Positions 1 to 7,446 of a stretch of 40,516 bases of DNA are shown here, in pieces (positions within the stretch are counted from its first letter, which is position 1; each line of letters starts with the position of its first letter). Origin of the DNA: Kiritimatiellia bacterium. Its GTDB lineage: Bacteria; Verrucomicrobiota; Kiritimatiellia; RFP12; UBA1067. The notes beneath the pieces are model-generated. The model saw nothing but the letters and a program-made list of their open reading frames with translations, ran no database searches and was not told the DNA's origin. The translations under genes and the position numbers were made by a program. The stretch covers positions 1-40,516 of the forward strand of contig JAKSOY010000012.1 of NCBI GenBank assembly GCA_024405255.1, read 5' to 3'.

Positions 1-57
1 TGACAGAGCGTTGGCTTCTAGCATCAGACCATTGCTTACACCAGGCATGGAATTAGC

Positions 58-432
58 TCATAGGCATTCCGGGTCGTTCACGACTTTGGGAACAATACCT
101 TCGTCCCCAACAGGCTTACCATTTCTTATAAAGTATTCTAATTCTAAAGCGATTCCCGGATTGGACTTGACGAGTAGCCACTTTTCTTCATTTCCCCCGA
201 CATATGGCATCCGCGCTCGTTCGGGAACAACCTGCGGACGAACACGGACCGTCCTTCCCCAAAACAATGTTTCGTGCCGAAAATAGTCATAGCCATTCTC
301 GGTCCCGATGTAGTAAACTGAATTCATCGCCTGATGGTCATGGCTGGATACGTCATCAAGCAAACCTTCTATGGTTTGTGTTGTAACGCACCCTGCAAAC
401 AACACCAGCATACCAACAAATGCCACTTTCAT
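58..432 (-). CDS. small putative lipoprotein, unknown function
   Basis: A 124-residue protein begins with a short basic start, a hydrophobic stretch and the lipobox LFAGC (Cys15), so it is probably exported and lipid-anchored at a membrane facing the periplasm. The start is supported by GGAG about 8 nt upstream of the ATG. The mature part is polar, has no motif I recognise, and ends in a Cys-containing tail (NDPECL). It lies downstream, on the same strand, of the exported orphan at 575-1216 and the RHS-like ORF at 1213-1872, in DNA clearly richer in AT than the rest of the window. It may belong to the same variable cassette. Function is unknown; the gene call itself is fairly secure because of the signal and the ribosome site. 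Confidence 0.6.
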   Translation of the reverse strand: MKVAFVGMLVLFAGCVTTQTIEGLLDDVSSHDHQAMNSVYYIGTENGYDYFRHETLFWGRTVRVRPQVVPERARMPYVGGNEEKWLLVKSNPGIALELEYFIRNGKPVGDEGIVPKVVNDPECL

Positions 433-462
433 TTCTTTTTCTCCGCCAGTAATAGAGTTTCG

Positions 463-663
463 TTATGGCATTGTTGCAATACATCCAGCACATACAGCGG
501 AAACAAGAAAGCTGAAAACAAGTTTTGGGAGCAGCAATTTCCACCTTGGCTTCGTCGATGAGGAATACCCCTCTTCAAATCGTGCATGGGAATTCCCTAC
601 ATACGGCTTCCAATCTGAAGCTGTAGTCACCGGTAATACCTCCCTCTTGCGAGGCAACTCCAT
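463..663 (-). CDS. doubtful small ORF with lipoprotein-like hydrophobic end
   Basis: A 66-codon frame starts inside the 3' end of the 575-1216 gene (89-nt overlap) and stops about 30 nt before the lipoprotein gene at 58-432. Its last third reads as lysines, then a hydrophobic run ending VCAGC, then five residues and a stop. That resembles a lipoprotein signal peptide whose mature part has been lost. No good ribosome site precedes the ATG. It could be a decayed lipoprotein gene, a tiny membrane protein or chance. I list it because the signal-like run sits just where an operon gene would start. Confidence 0.25.
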   Translation of the reverse strand: MELPRKREVLPVTTASDWKPYVGNSHARFEEGYSSSTKPRWKLLLPKLVFSFLVSAVCAGCIATMP

Positions 664-1216
664 TTGCAGTCTGCCGCTTCAAAACGATATCGACAGAAGC
701 CACCGCCACTTCCCTTTTTCTGTCGACAATGACCTTTTCAAGACATACCGATTTTACTCTATAACCATGAACCGACAATTTCGAATCTAGCTTGCGAAAA
801 TAACCGCGGTCTACTAGTTTATGCGCATATTCACGCCCCGAACAAGAGATGGCATAATTCTTACGTGCGAAGCTTCGGGCATAATGCTCGGAAACTACCT
901 GATACAAAGTTTGCTTCATTTCAAATGGGAGATTGCATCCCAGACACAGTCGAAGTTCATTTGACATACGCAGATTCTTGTTTCTAATCTCCATAAAAGT
1001 CCGATCGATCTTGTGTAGAAAATCACGTCCAACGGCAACTGAATTATTACTAATGGACATAAACGATATCGTGTCAACTATGTCTTTCTCAACTCTGCAC
1101 AATAACTCTGCATCACTGACACGGATTCGTTTTATGTCATCGTCACTGTAAGCTGTAACTACTGACATTGTGAACGCCAAACAAACAAGTATTTTAACTA
1201 CAATGTCAACTATCAT
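575..1216 (-). CDS. exported protein of unknown function next to RHS-like ORF
   Basis: The 213-residue product starts with a Sec-type signal (residues 1 to about 22, basic Lys8, hydrophobic core, cleavage likely after VVTA). The rest is a mixed charged protein with several cysteines (LCLGCN, SCSG, VCRE) and no family I recognise. The frame stays open much further upstream, but that part is only the GC-rich RHS gene read in another frame. The true start is the ATG at 1216, which overlaps the RHS stop as ATGA and implies translational coupling. Base composition is AT-rich, unlike the RHS part, as expected for a cassette attached to an RHS core. An immunity or accessory role is possible from position alone; it is not shown by the sequence. 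Confidence 0.65.
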   Translation of the reverse strand: MIVDIVVKILVCLAFTMSVVTAYSDDDIKRIRVSDAELLCRVEKDIVDTISFMSISNNSVAVGRDFLHKIDRTFMEIRNKNLRMSNELRLCLGCNLPFEMKQTLYQVVSEHYARSFARKNYAISCSGREYAHKLVDRGYFRKLDSKLSVHGYRVKSVCLEKVIVDRKREVAVASVDIVLKRQTANGVASQEGGITGDYSFRLEAVCREFPCTI

Positions 1217-1872
1217 TTCACTCTCCAATAAGCGCGGGCCATTGGCCCAGTCCTGCGGTAGTCGTAGGCGTTCACCACGCGGATCGCGCCGTTGGTCAGT
1301 ACCGCCGAAGTCACTGACACAAGCTGATCCTCGGCGTCGAATGCGTAGATGAAACGCCCGTCTCGCTGCAGCCCGCCCTGCGCCGACCAGGTGAGTTTGT
1401 TGGTCACCGCCGAATCGCCGGGGACGAGGCTGCCGTCGCCGTCTTCGTACAGCACGCGCACGACTTCCTGCGTCGTCTGGTTGAGGGAGTTGTTGAGGTA
1501 GAGATGCTCGACTCCGTCGTGAACCCACCGCGTGTGGTTCCACGCCCGGTCGTAGGCGTATTCGAACGTGTTCGTTCCAATGCGCGCCTCGACAACCTCC
1601 CCGAGTTCGTCGTAGGCGAACCTGTCTCCGTTACGCGCCACCGGCCGGTCCGCCGCGTCGAACGCGACCTCGAAATTGTTACTCGGCGTCGCCTCGAACG
1701 CGAGTTCATACGCGAACTGCCGCTGGCGCGGTTCCCAGGCCGAAAAGGCGAAATTCGTCGTCACCTCTGTGTCGGCGAATTCAGACAGCGGCAACTCGGT
1801 CCGCGCCATCGGCGCACCGAACGTACTTTCCAGCGAGAACATGATTAACAACAAGGTCAAAATCTCACTCAT
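1213..1872 (-). CDS. short orphan RHS/YD-repeat protein with signal peptide
   Basis: A product of about 219 residues opens with a hydrophobic, signal-like segment (LTLLLIMFSLESTFGA) and continues as YD/RHS repeats. Examples are FAYDELGEVVEARIGTNTFE, FEYAYDRAWNHTRW, FIYAFDAEDQLVSV and NAYDYRRTG near the C-terminus. Full RHS proteins have well over a thousand residues; this one has only a few repeats and ends a dozen residues after the last YD motif, so it is a fragment or orphan module rather than a complete shell and toxin. The central part is GC-rich while both ends are AT-rich. GTG at 1875 and ATG at 1872 are alternative starts; the ribosome site is weak. Its stop overlaps the next start as ATGA. 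Confidence 0.6.
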   Translation of the reverse strand: MSEILTLLLIMFSLESTFGAPMARTELPLSEFADTEVTTNFAFSAWEPRQRQFAYELAFEATPSNNFEVAFDAADRPVARNGDRFAYDELGEVVEARIGTNTFEYAYDRAWNHTRWVHDGVEHLYLNNSLNQTTQEVVRVLYEDGDGSLVPGDSAVTNKLTWSAQGGLQRDGRFIYAFDAEDQLVSVTSAVLTNGAIRVVNAYDYRRTGPMARAYWRVK

Positions 1873-1902
1873 CACGCAACTTTTCTTTTAAATACTCTTT
1901 AT

Positions 1903-1911
1903 ATTATACCA
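1903..1911 (-). promoter_or_regulatory. extended -10 promoter for the RHS-like unit
   Basis: On the minus strand the sequence is TGGTATAAT, a perfect extended -10 element, about 30 nt upstream of the RHS-like start. No convincing -35 hexamer is seen. The identical 9-mer lies upstream of three other minus-strand units in this window. Confidence 0.6.
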
Positions 1912-1949
1912 AATATCCAGCCTAACTTGTTGAACATTCTTTCCGCGCG

Positions 1950-3605
1950 TCAGCGGGCACTTGCTGGAAGTTCGCTTAAGTAGTATTGAACATCCCCTTT
2001 CGGTGTTCCGGAAAATGAGTGCCAGAGGGCGGGACGAAGCTTGCCGATCACAAACGGAACGAGAATCGTATCCGCCGCGTGGGCGATATGAACGAAGAGC
2101 GAATCCTTACGATAGGCATTGTGTTCCTCGTTAAAGCCCAATCGGAAAAGTTCCGCCGCGCAGGCTTCATCCGAACTTGGACGTCCCGTCTGTTCCAAAT
2201 GCAAACGCGCCATCATTCGGACGAATTCAACCGCGAAACGCCGTCCAGTCATCTTGAACGCGCAGTTCCGCAAGTTGACGACAATCGCCGGCACATTGAG
2301 GTCGCGCCTTTCATCCTGGACAAACCCCGGACGGAACTCGATCATCTGCCTGTTCGGAATGAACTTTTTGTTCAAGTGGAAGGCACAAGGCGGCAAGGTG
2401 CCACCCCAGCAATTCTGATTGACCTTGTCGTAAAACGCCTTCAGCGCATCGTAAACCCCACCGAATTCGCGATAGTAGTCCTGTTCGATCTTTTCTTTTT
2501 CGGCCAGACGCGCCAACTTGCGCGTGAATCGTCCCGGTGCCGTTTTGGACACGAAACGATAGTCCCGCTTGCGCGTAATCTCATCCTTCTTCTGGCGATC
2601 CCGCATTCGGCGCAACGTCTCTTGAATCGTGCTCTCGATTGCCTCCGTGCCATCCTTGAGCGCAAGCCAATGTCCATCCCGCCAACGATAGGCGTTTTTC
2701 GCCGACGCCACACGCTCGAAAAGGAAAGGCGAATCGACACTCTGCACGATGTTGCACGCCTCCTTGCCGGACGCCCGACGCAGGCCTCGTCCACACATCT
2801 GGATGGTCGGCAGACGGGAAGCATCACGCGAGAAGACCGTCTGTACATCGGGCTGGTCGAATCCCTCCGTGAGCATGGCCACATTCGCGATGACGGGAAC
2901 TCGTCCCGACTCGAACATTTCCATCTGGAGGTCCTTGTCGCTCTTTCCCGTCACGACCTCGCAGCCGATGCCACCCGCGCGCAGAAGTTCCTTGAACTTT
3001 TCGCATTCGGCGATCGTGGAGAAAAAGACAAGGCTCTTGCCCCATCTTTTCGGATCGGCGAGGTAGAAGGCTGCGACCGTCTCGACATCGTATTTCGGAA
3101 TCAGGAACGAATTGAACGGACTCAAGAACCTCTCGCGGATCAGGCGAGCGATCGAACACGTTCGAATGCTGTCCTGGAAGGAAAGTTTCATACGGTCCGT
3201 GCGCATCGGCGTCGCCGAGAGTCCCAACGTCAATGAGCCCTGCATCTTTTCGTAGAGCATCACACAGCTTTGCGTTGCCTCGTGATGCGCTTCATCGAGT
3301 ACCACGAGGTCTGCCTCCGGCGGATTCGTGGCAAAGAGGGAGACGGGGCGAATCTCATCCTGGTAGAGATCGCGATTGGCGACCATCATCTGCTGGAGGA
3401 GACGATGACGAGGGGCCACCCAATTGACTTTCAGACGCCTCCCGAGCTTTTCCTGCAGACGATGGATCGTCTCAAGCGCCATGTAGGTCTTCCCGGACCC
3501 CACGGGAGATTCGAGCAGAAGGGAATTCTGCGACCGTTCTGTGAATCCCGCCACGCAGGAGGCAATCGCCTCCTGCTGGTAGGTACGAACTTCGTATTCC
3601 TGCAT
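1950..3605 (-). CDS. SF2 DEAH-type helicase with degenerate SprT-like C-terminal domain
   Basis: The 551-residue product has a full superfamily 2 helicase core: Walker A SPVGSGKTY (33-41), DEAH box (104-107), motif III SAT (130-132) and motif VI QMCGRGLRR (269-277). The family uses ATP to move along or remodel nucleic acid. From about 386 to 520 the sequence follows the layout of SprT-like zinc proteases: AFYDKVNQNCWGGTLPPCAF, and later TGRPSSDEACAAELFRLGF, where SprT-like proteins have a GKPS...W..KM..IGL pattern. Where HExxH should lie (about 462-469) it reads FVRMMARL, so the metal site is lost. The ATG at 3605 overlaps the upstream stop as TGATG, so translation is coupled. A longer open frame upstream is only the DUF932-like gene in another frame. 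It is the last gene of the sigma-54-type operon; its role is likely on DNA or RNA but the target is unknown. Confidence 0.85.
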   Translation of the reverse strand: MQEYEVRTYQQEAIASCVAGFTERSQNSLLLESPVGSGKTYMALETIHRLQEKLGRRLKVNWVAPRHRLLQQMMVANRDLYQDEIRPVSLFATNPPEADLVVLDEAHHEATQSCVMLYEKMQGSLTLGLSATPMRTDRMKLSFQDSIRTCSIARLIRERFLSPFNSFLIPKYDVETVAAFYLADPKRWGKSLVFFSTIAECEKFKELLRAGGIGCEVVTGKSDKDLQMEMFESGRVPVIANVAMLTEGFDQPDVQTVFSRDASRLPTIQMCGRGLRRASGKEACNIVQSVDSPFLFERVASAKNAYRWRDGHWLALKDGTEAIESTIQETLRRMRDRQKKDEITRKRDYRFVSKTAPGRFTRKLARLAEKEKIEQDYYREFGGVYDALKAFYDKVNQNCWGGTLPPCAFHLNKKFIPNRQMIEFRPGFVQDERRDLNVPAIVVNLRNCAFKMTGRRFAVEFVRMMARLHLEQTGRPSSDEACAAELFRLGFNEEHNAYRKDSLFVHIAHAADTILVPFVIGKLRPALWHSFSGTPKGDVQYYLSELPASAR

Positions 3606-4675
3606 CAGGCCACCTCGCGGGCAAACGAAATGTCCTTCAAGTAGAAAGAGGAAGTCTTCCGCGTGTTCGGATAGAGGTCCATCAAGTCGAAGTCGCGCGA
3701 GAGAATCGTCCCCGAAAAACCACGCAACGGCGCAAAGTCGTTCAAAATCTCGGCATGATGCGTCGTGACTTCCGATGCGAAGTTGAGCAGATCGGCCACC
3801 GAACAGCCGACCGGCAGCAGCACACGCTTCTTCTCGCCGATGTTCGACAAGTCGGTAACGCCATAGCGCACGCAGGGATCGTCCGCCAACTGGTAGAGAC
3901 GCTCGCGCAAGAGCATCTGGTTGCGCGCGTTTTTCACGCTGCGCTTCACCATGTTCTCGAGCATGACCAATTCGCCGACCGAGGCTTTCGTACCCGCCGC
4001 ATCGCACATTTTCTGCTGCAGGAGTTCCACGCCGGAAGGATTGCTGAAGGACCCCAGCAAACGGCGAAAATGCTCGCCGCTGTTGTCCTTGATTTCCATT
4101 CGCGTGCGGAAGATCGGCGCCTCCGCCACCGCGCCGTTCGAACAGACCTGACGCCAGGTCGCAAGGCTCATGTCAGGCGCCCCGACGCCATCCACCGGCA
4201 CACGGCACCTTACATGGACATGATAGGAACCGTCATTCGGCACATCCCACTTTTCGTCAAGATCGAGCGTGGCGCTCATCACGCCATCCTCATAGACAAC
4301 CTCCTGCAGACGCGAATCGTCGTGCAAGACATTCTCGATGTAACGAATCGGCATGGGGAGTCCCTTGTTCTGAGTAACCCCCAGAACCGTTTCCGCCTCG
4401 GTATCGACCGTCATGCGCAAGGGGATGTCCGGTTCCTTCTCGGCGGCACGCGTCATCACCTCCAAGGGCGTGAAAAATCCGAACGTGGCGAACGGAATGC
4501 CCAGTTCGGAAGCCATGCTCTTGTAAAACCGTTCCGTCGGACGGTACGAAGTCCCCTCCACGCGGATGCCGTGGATTTTCTCGGCATCGCTCACCAATGC
4601 CTCGGCCATCTGCCGCGGCGAGGTGACGACAGGTTGAAAACGCGAACCAACGCGTTCGTGCAGTGCAAGTTTCAT
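3605..4675 (-). CDS. DUF932-like phage/plasmid-type protein
   Basis: A 356-residue cytoplasmic protein without signal or membrane segments. The middle has WRQVCSNGAVAEAP (around 174-187), resembling the conserved CxNG region of DUF932-type proteins found on phages, plasmids and islands. Those proteins have no settled biochemical function. The start has a good ribosome site (AAGGAA, spacing about 6). Its stop is shared with the helicase start (TGATG), which suggests equimolar production and joint action. It lies 48 nt downstream of the sigma-like gene in the same operon. The DUF932 call rests on this motif and general layout only; other phage-type families are possible. Confidence 0.5.
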   Translation of the reverse strand: MKLALHERVGSRFQPVVTSPRQMAEALVSDAEKIHGIRVEGTSYRPTERFYKSMASELGIPFATFGFFTPLEVMTRAAEKEPDIPLRMTVDTEAETVLGVTQNKGLPMPIRYIENVLHDDSRLQEVVYEDGVMSATLDLDEKWDVPNDGSYHVHVRCRVPVDGVGAPDMSLATWRQVCSNGAVAEAPIFRTRMEIKDNSGEHFRRLLGSFSNPSGVELLQQKMCDAAGTKASVGELVMLENMVKRSVKNARNQMLLRERLYQLADDPCVRYGVTDLSNIGEKKRVLLPVGCSVADLLNFASEVTTHHAEILNDFAPLRGFSGTILSRDFDLMDLYPNTRKTSSFYLKDISFAREVA

Positions 4676-4723
4676 ACTTTTTCCTTCTTTTTATCTTTTG
4701 TTCTATTGATGATTCAATCTTGG

Positions 4724-5395
4724 TTAGGCCGCGTCATAATAACCGCGGCCTTTGTCCTTCCATTTCTTTTCGACGCGATTAACCGCCACACTGACGGCAC
4801 CGGGGGTCATCTTAAACGACTTGCAGACATCTTCCATCGAACGTTCGTCCATGACACGCGCCCAGTAGACCTGGGCCATGCGGGGCGAACAACTTTCACT
4901 CAGGAAGTTTTTGATTGCACGGCGAACACGTCCAACGCGCTCCAGATGCGCTTCATTCAATTGACTTTCCCGATAGTATTCCATCGACGCGCGATTCATA
5001 ATCAACCCGTCATCAAGAATCTCCCCCACACCGTTTTTGAATGGGACATCCAACAAAAGAGCTTCGTTCTTATGCGCATTGCTGCGGAGAACATCCAACA
5101 CCAGAAGCTTGGCCTTCCAGCAAGCTGCAGAAGTCCATTCCTGGATGTTTTCTGAAAGCCTCCCCTGCGTCACAAGAATGTACGCAAGGGTATAAAGCGC
5201 CGCGTTCGAACCAATTTCTTCATAGTCGCCGTCAAAAATTGACGAGGAGAATTTATTTTTGAGGAATCGTGTGACAGCTTTTACAACCTTCGTATACTGC
5301 CCTGAAATCCGCTTTTCCACTTCGGCGGAAAGCTTCTTACCAAAGGCCCTTTCGAAAACACTGCCTTTTTCAACCTCATCATATTTGTTTTTCAT
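4724..5395 (-). CDS. sigma-70-family (ECF-like) factor or sigma-like DNA-binding protein
   Basis: The 223-residue product has a two-part layout typical of short sigma factors. Residues about 40-105 resemble region 2 (acidic DGDYEEIGSNAALYTLAYI, then a Trp-rich stretch and KAKLLVLDVLRS). Residues about 155-215 resemble region 4, a helix-turn-helix with SMEDVCKSFKMTPGAVSVAV. Such proteins recruit RNA polymerase to alternative promoters. ATG at 5395 follows AGGAAA with 4-nt spacing; an upstream in-frame start exists but lacks a ribosome site. It is first in the operon behind the sigma-54-type promoter at 5463-5480, so it could relay a signal from the RtcR-like protein. Region 2 is divergent, so it might instead be a sigma-like repressor or a phage-type regulator. 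Confidence 0.55.
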   Translation of the reverse strand: MKNKYDEVEKGSVFERAFGKKLSAEVEKRISGQYTKVVKAVTRFLKNKFSSSIFDGDYEEIGSNAALYTLAYILVTQGRLSENIQEWTSAACWKAKLLVLDVLRSNAHKNEALLLDVPFKNGVGEILDDGLIMNRASMEYYRESQLNEAHLERVGRVRRAIKNFLSESCSPRMAQVYWARVMDERSMEDVCKSFKMTPGAVSVAVNRVEKKWKDKGRGYYDAA

Positions 5396-5462
5396 ACAAT
5401 TTCCTTTTTTGACCCAAACATCCAAGCACAACTACGTGCATTTTGTTTTTCCGCGCTAATAT

Positions 5463-5480
5463 AGCAAGAAGCGTGCCAAA
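5463..5480 (-). promoter_or_regulatory. sigma-54 (-24/-12) promoter of the sigma-like/DUF932/helicase operon
   Basis: On the minus strand the sequence TGGCACGCTTCTTGC, preceded by T and followed by TATA, matches the sigma-54 consensus TGGCACG-N4-TTGC with GG and GC at the required spacing. The -12 element lies about 70 nt upstream of the ATG at 5395, so the start site would be near 5453. The only enhancer-binding-type activator in the window, the RtcR-like gene, starts about 105 bp away on the opposite strand. Promoter match and activator adjacency support each other. Confidence 0.85.
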
Positions 5481-5491
5481 GTTTTCGGCGG

Positions 5492-5516
5492 GAGAAGACA
5501 CGTTTCGTATGTTCTC
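5492..5516. promoter_or_regulatory. imperfect 25-bp dyad, candidate activator-binding site
   Basis: Arms GAGAAGACACG and CGTATGTTCTC surround a 3-bp centre and pair at 9 of 11 positions. The dyad lies between the sigma-54 promoter and the RtcR-like gene, about 27 bp upstream of the -24 element. This is a plausible upstream activating site for the RtcR-like protein or an autoregulatory operator. It is close to the promoter compared with many enhancer sites. A second small dyad, TTGC-N6-GCAA, is at 5549-5562. Confidence 0.45.
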
Positions 5517-5585
5517 AAGCAAGAGACGATATTAATTTCAACAATCCTATTGCACAAAAGCAACAAACATGATAGACTTCCACAT

Positions 5586-7445
5586 ATGAATGCCACCCCC
5601 ACTAGAAAAAGAGCCCTCCTCTCGATCATCAGCTACGATCAGGACAAAGTACGTCTTCCCGAAAATCTTGAAATGCTCAGCAAAGACGCATTTTTGGCAA
5701 GCCATCGCGTCTACAATGCCTCAGCAAAGGCATGGGAACCGCTAGAAACCACGAGGAAACCGCTGACCGACCTGGACTTGTGGCGTCCTTCCGTCGCGCT
5801 GGCCATGTACGACGAACTGCCCTTCAATACTTACTACTTGCTCTATGACGAGAACGCGTCAACGCCGCGGAAGAAACTTTTCGAGACAGTTTGCAAGGAC
5901 ATTAAACAGGTCACAGAAGACCGTATCCTCGACTTTCACCTGGTTACCATCCCCTATAGCCTTCAGGATCCGCGTGATTCGGCCGAGGTCTATACTTTTC
6001 TCTACAATCTAGCTAAAAGAGAATGTTTCCATACCGCCGATACGGACTACTACATCAATTGTGTCCACGGTACCAACGCCATGCGAAACTGTCTTTTCAT
6101 TCTCACGCAGGAGGGACAGTTCAACGGATTTCGCATCCAGCCTTCTCCCTGGTGTAACGAATGGCGGAAAAACAACTGCCAGGGAGAACGTTGGCGTACG
6201 GCTTGCGGAGACTACCTCCTCGACGATCCCAAGAAATTCTATCAAACATATAGTAACCTTCGTAGAAATGATATCCTCCAAGGATCGCAGGACATCCTCA
6301 AGGGTGAAAATCCAATCGCCCAGGGCATCTACACGCTCAACGAGGACTACATCAACCAGCTGAATGAAATCCGCCGTGTCGCCGAACGAACGAAGGATCC
6401 GATTCTTCTGACCGGACCGACCGGATGCGGTAAAACGCGTATCGCCGACAACATCTGCCAGATGCGCATGAAGAAGGACAAGGCCGTTGTCATCAACTGC
6501 GCAACCCTCGGTGGAGACCACAACATGGTCTACAGTACGCTCTTCGGCTGCAAGAAAGGTACCCATTCGACCGCCTTCAAAGACACCCTGGGCGCTTTTG
6601 ATGCGGCCAAAGGAGGCGTCCTGTTCCTCGACGAAATCGGCGAACTCGACCTCTCCGTCCAGCCGATTCTGCTCAAAGCCATCGAAGAACGCAAATATAC
6701 GCCTCTCGGAGGCTCGCAAAAAGACACCAAAGACAGCGACTTCCTTCTCGTTTGCGGCACGAACCGTTCCCTTCGCGAAATGGTCGCGCAGGGAAAATTC
6801 CGTCTCGATCTGCTCGAACGTATCAATCTTTGGCACTTCAACCTGCCGGGCTTTGCCGAGCGTATGAATACCGACCTCAAAAACAACTGCGAAAAGGTCC
6901 TTGCGCAAAATTTCTACGACTCCTACAAGCGTCAGGTCAATTTCGCACCCGACGTGCTGGACGAATTCATCCGTGAACTGAGACTGCTCGACCAGGAATT
7001 CGCCTCATCGATGGGCTCCCCCTACAACTGGCCGGGAAACTTCCGCGAATTCAACGCCATCATCTATCGCATGGCCACCCTGGCCGACCAGAACCTCATT
7101 ACGAACGACATCGTCCAACACGAACTCGACCGTGTCAGGCGACTTCGCCGCGAAGCGCAATCGCTCGAAGCCTTCAACCGGGGACAGGCCCCCTCGTCTT
7201 CCCCGTGGGGACAGTCCTCGCAGGACATCGATCGGATCATCGCCGCTTTGAAGATCAATCTAGACCTGCCGCCGATCGAACGCGCCCAGCTTCGGGAAGT
7301 CATCCGTGTTTGCCGCGCATCGCGCAATCAAACACAGGCCTACCGGACTCTCTACGGGAAATCGGACAACAATTCCAGCACGCTGCTCCGCTTCCTGCAA
7401 CGGCACGGCACGTCCTTCAACGCCATTTGCAGCGTCCACCTCTAG
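5586..7445 (+). CDS. rtcR: RtcR-like sigma-54 activator with CARF sensor domain
   Basis: The 619-residue product follows the RtcR layout. An N-terminal CARF-type sensor (about 10-205) has NCVHGTNAM at 159-167, matching the ligand-site strand of RtcR. A central AAA+ domain has Walker A GPTGCGKT (277-284) and Walker B FLDEIGEL (D349). A C-terminal region ends in a Fis-like helix-turn-helix. In E. coli RtcR, the sensor responds to RNA with particular ends and the AAA+ ring opens sigma-54 promoters of rtcBA. Here the sigma-54-contacting loop GAFTGA reads GTHSTA (325-330), an unusual variant. No rtcB or rtcA is in the window; the adjacent sigma-54 promoter points to the sigma-like/DUF932/helicase operon. 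ATG 5586 is chosen by alignment with RtcR; no clear ribosome site precedes it, and TTG 5550 is an alternative. The gene ends 1 bp from the converging HAD gene. Confidence 0.85.
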   Translation: MNATPTRKRALLSIISYDQDKVRLPENLEMLSKDAFLASHRVYNASAKAWEPLETTRKPLTDLDLWRPSVALAMYDELPFNTYYLLYDENASTPRKKLFETVCKDIKQVTEDRILDFHLVTIPYSLQDPRDSAEVYTFLYNLAKRECFHTADTDYYINCVHGTNAMRNCLFILTQEGQFNGFRIQPSPWCNEWRKNNCQGERWRTACGDYLLDDPKKFYQTYSNLRRNDILQGSQDILKGENPIAQGIYTLNEDYINQLNEIRRVAERTKDPILLTGPTGCGKTRIADNICQMRMKKDKAVVINCATLGGDHNMVYSTLFGCKKGTHSTAFKDTLGAFDAAKGGVLFLDEIGELDLSVQPILLKAIEERKYTPLGGSQKDTKDSDFLLVCGTNRSLREMVAQGKFRLDLLERINLWHFNLPGFAERMNTDLKNNCEKVLAQNFYDSYKRQVNFAPDVLDEFIRELRLLDQEFASSMGSPYNWPGNFREFNAIIYRMATLADQNLITNDIVQHELDRVRRLRREAQSLEAFNRGQAPSSSPWGQSSQDIDRIIAALKINLDLPPIERAQLREVIRVCRASRNQTQAYRTLYGKSDNNSSTLLRFLQRHGTSFNAICSVHL

Positions 7446-7446
7446 T

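Noticed and set aside
1217..1543. Upstream extension of the 575-1216 frame into the RHS-like gene
   Set aside because: The extension is Arg-rich, out of frame with the RHS repeats, and the ATGA-coupled start at 1216 gives a clean signal peptide.
3606..4007. N-terminal extension of the helicase frame
   Set aside because: It overlaps the DUF932-like gene, and the helicase family start coincides with the TGATG junction at 3605.
5549..5562. TTGC-N6-GCAA dyad before the rtcR-like gene
   Set aside because: Arms of only 4 bp; kept as a note within the main dyad entry but not called as a site.
5396..7445. Search for rtcB or rtcA near the RtcR-like gene
   Set aside because: No RNA ligase or cyclase sequence is visible in the whole window; they may lie elsewhere in the genome.
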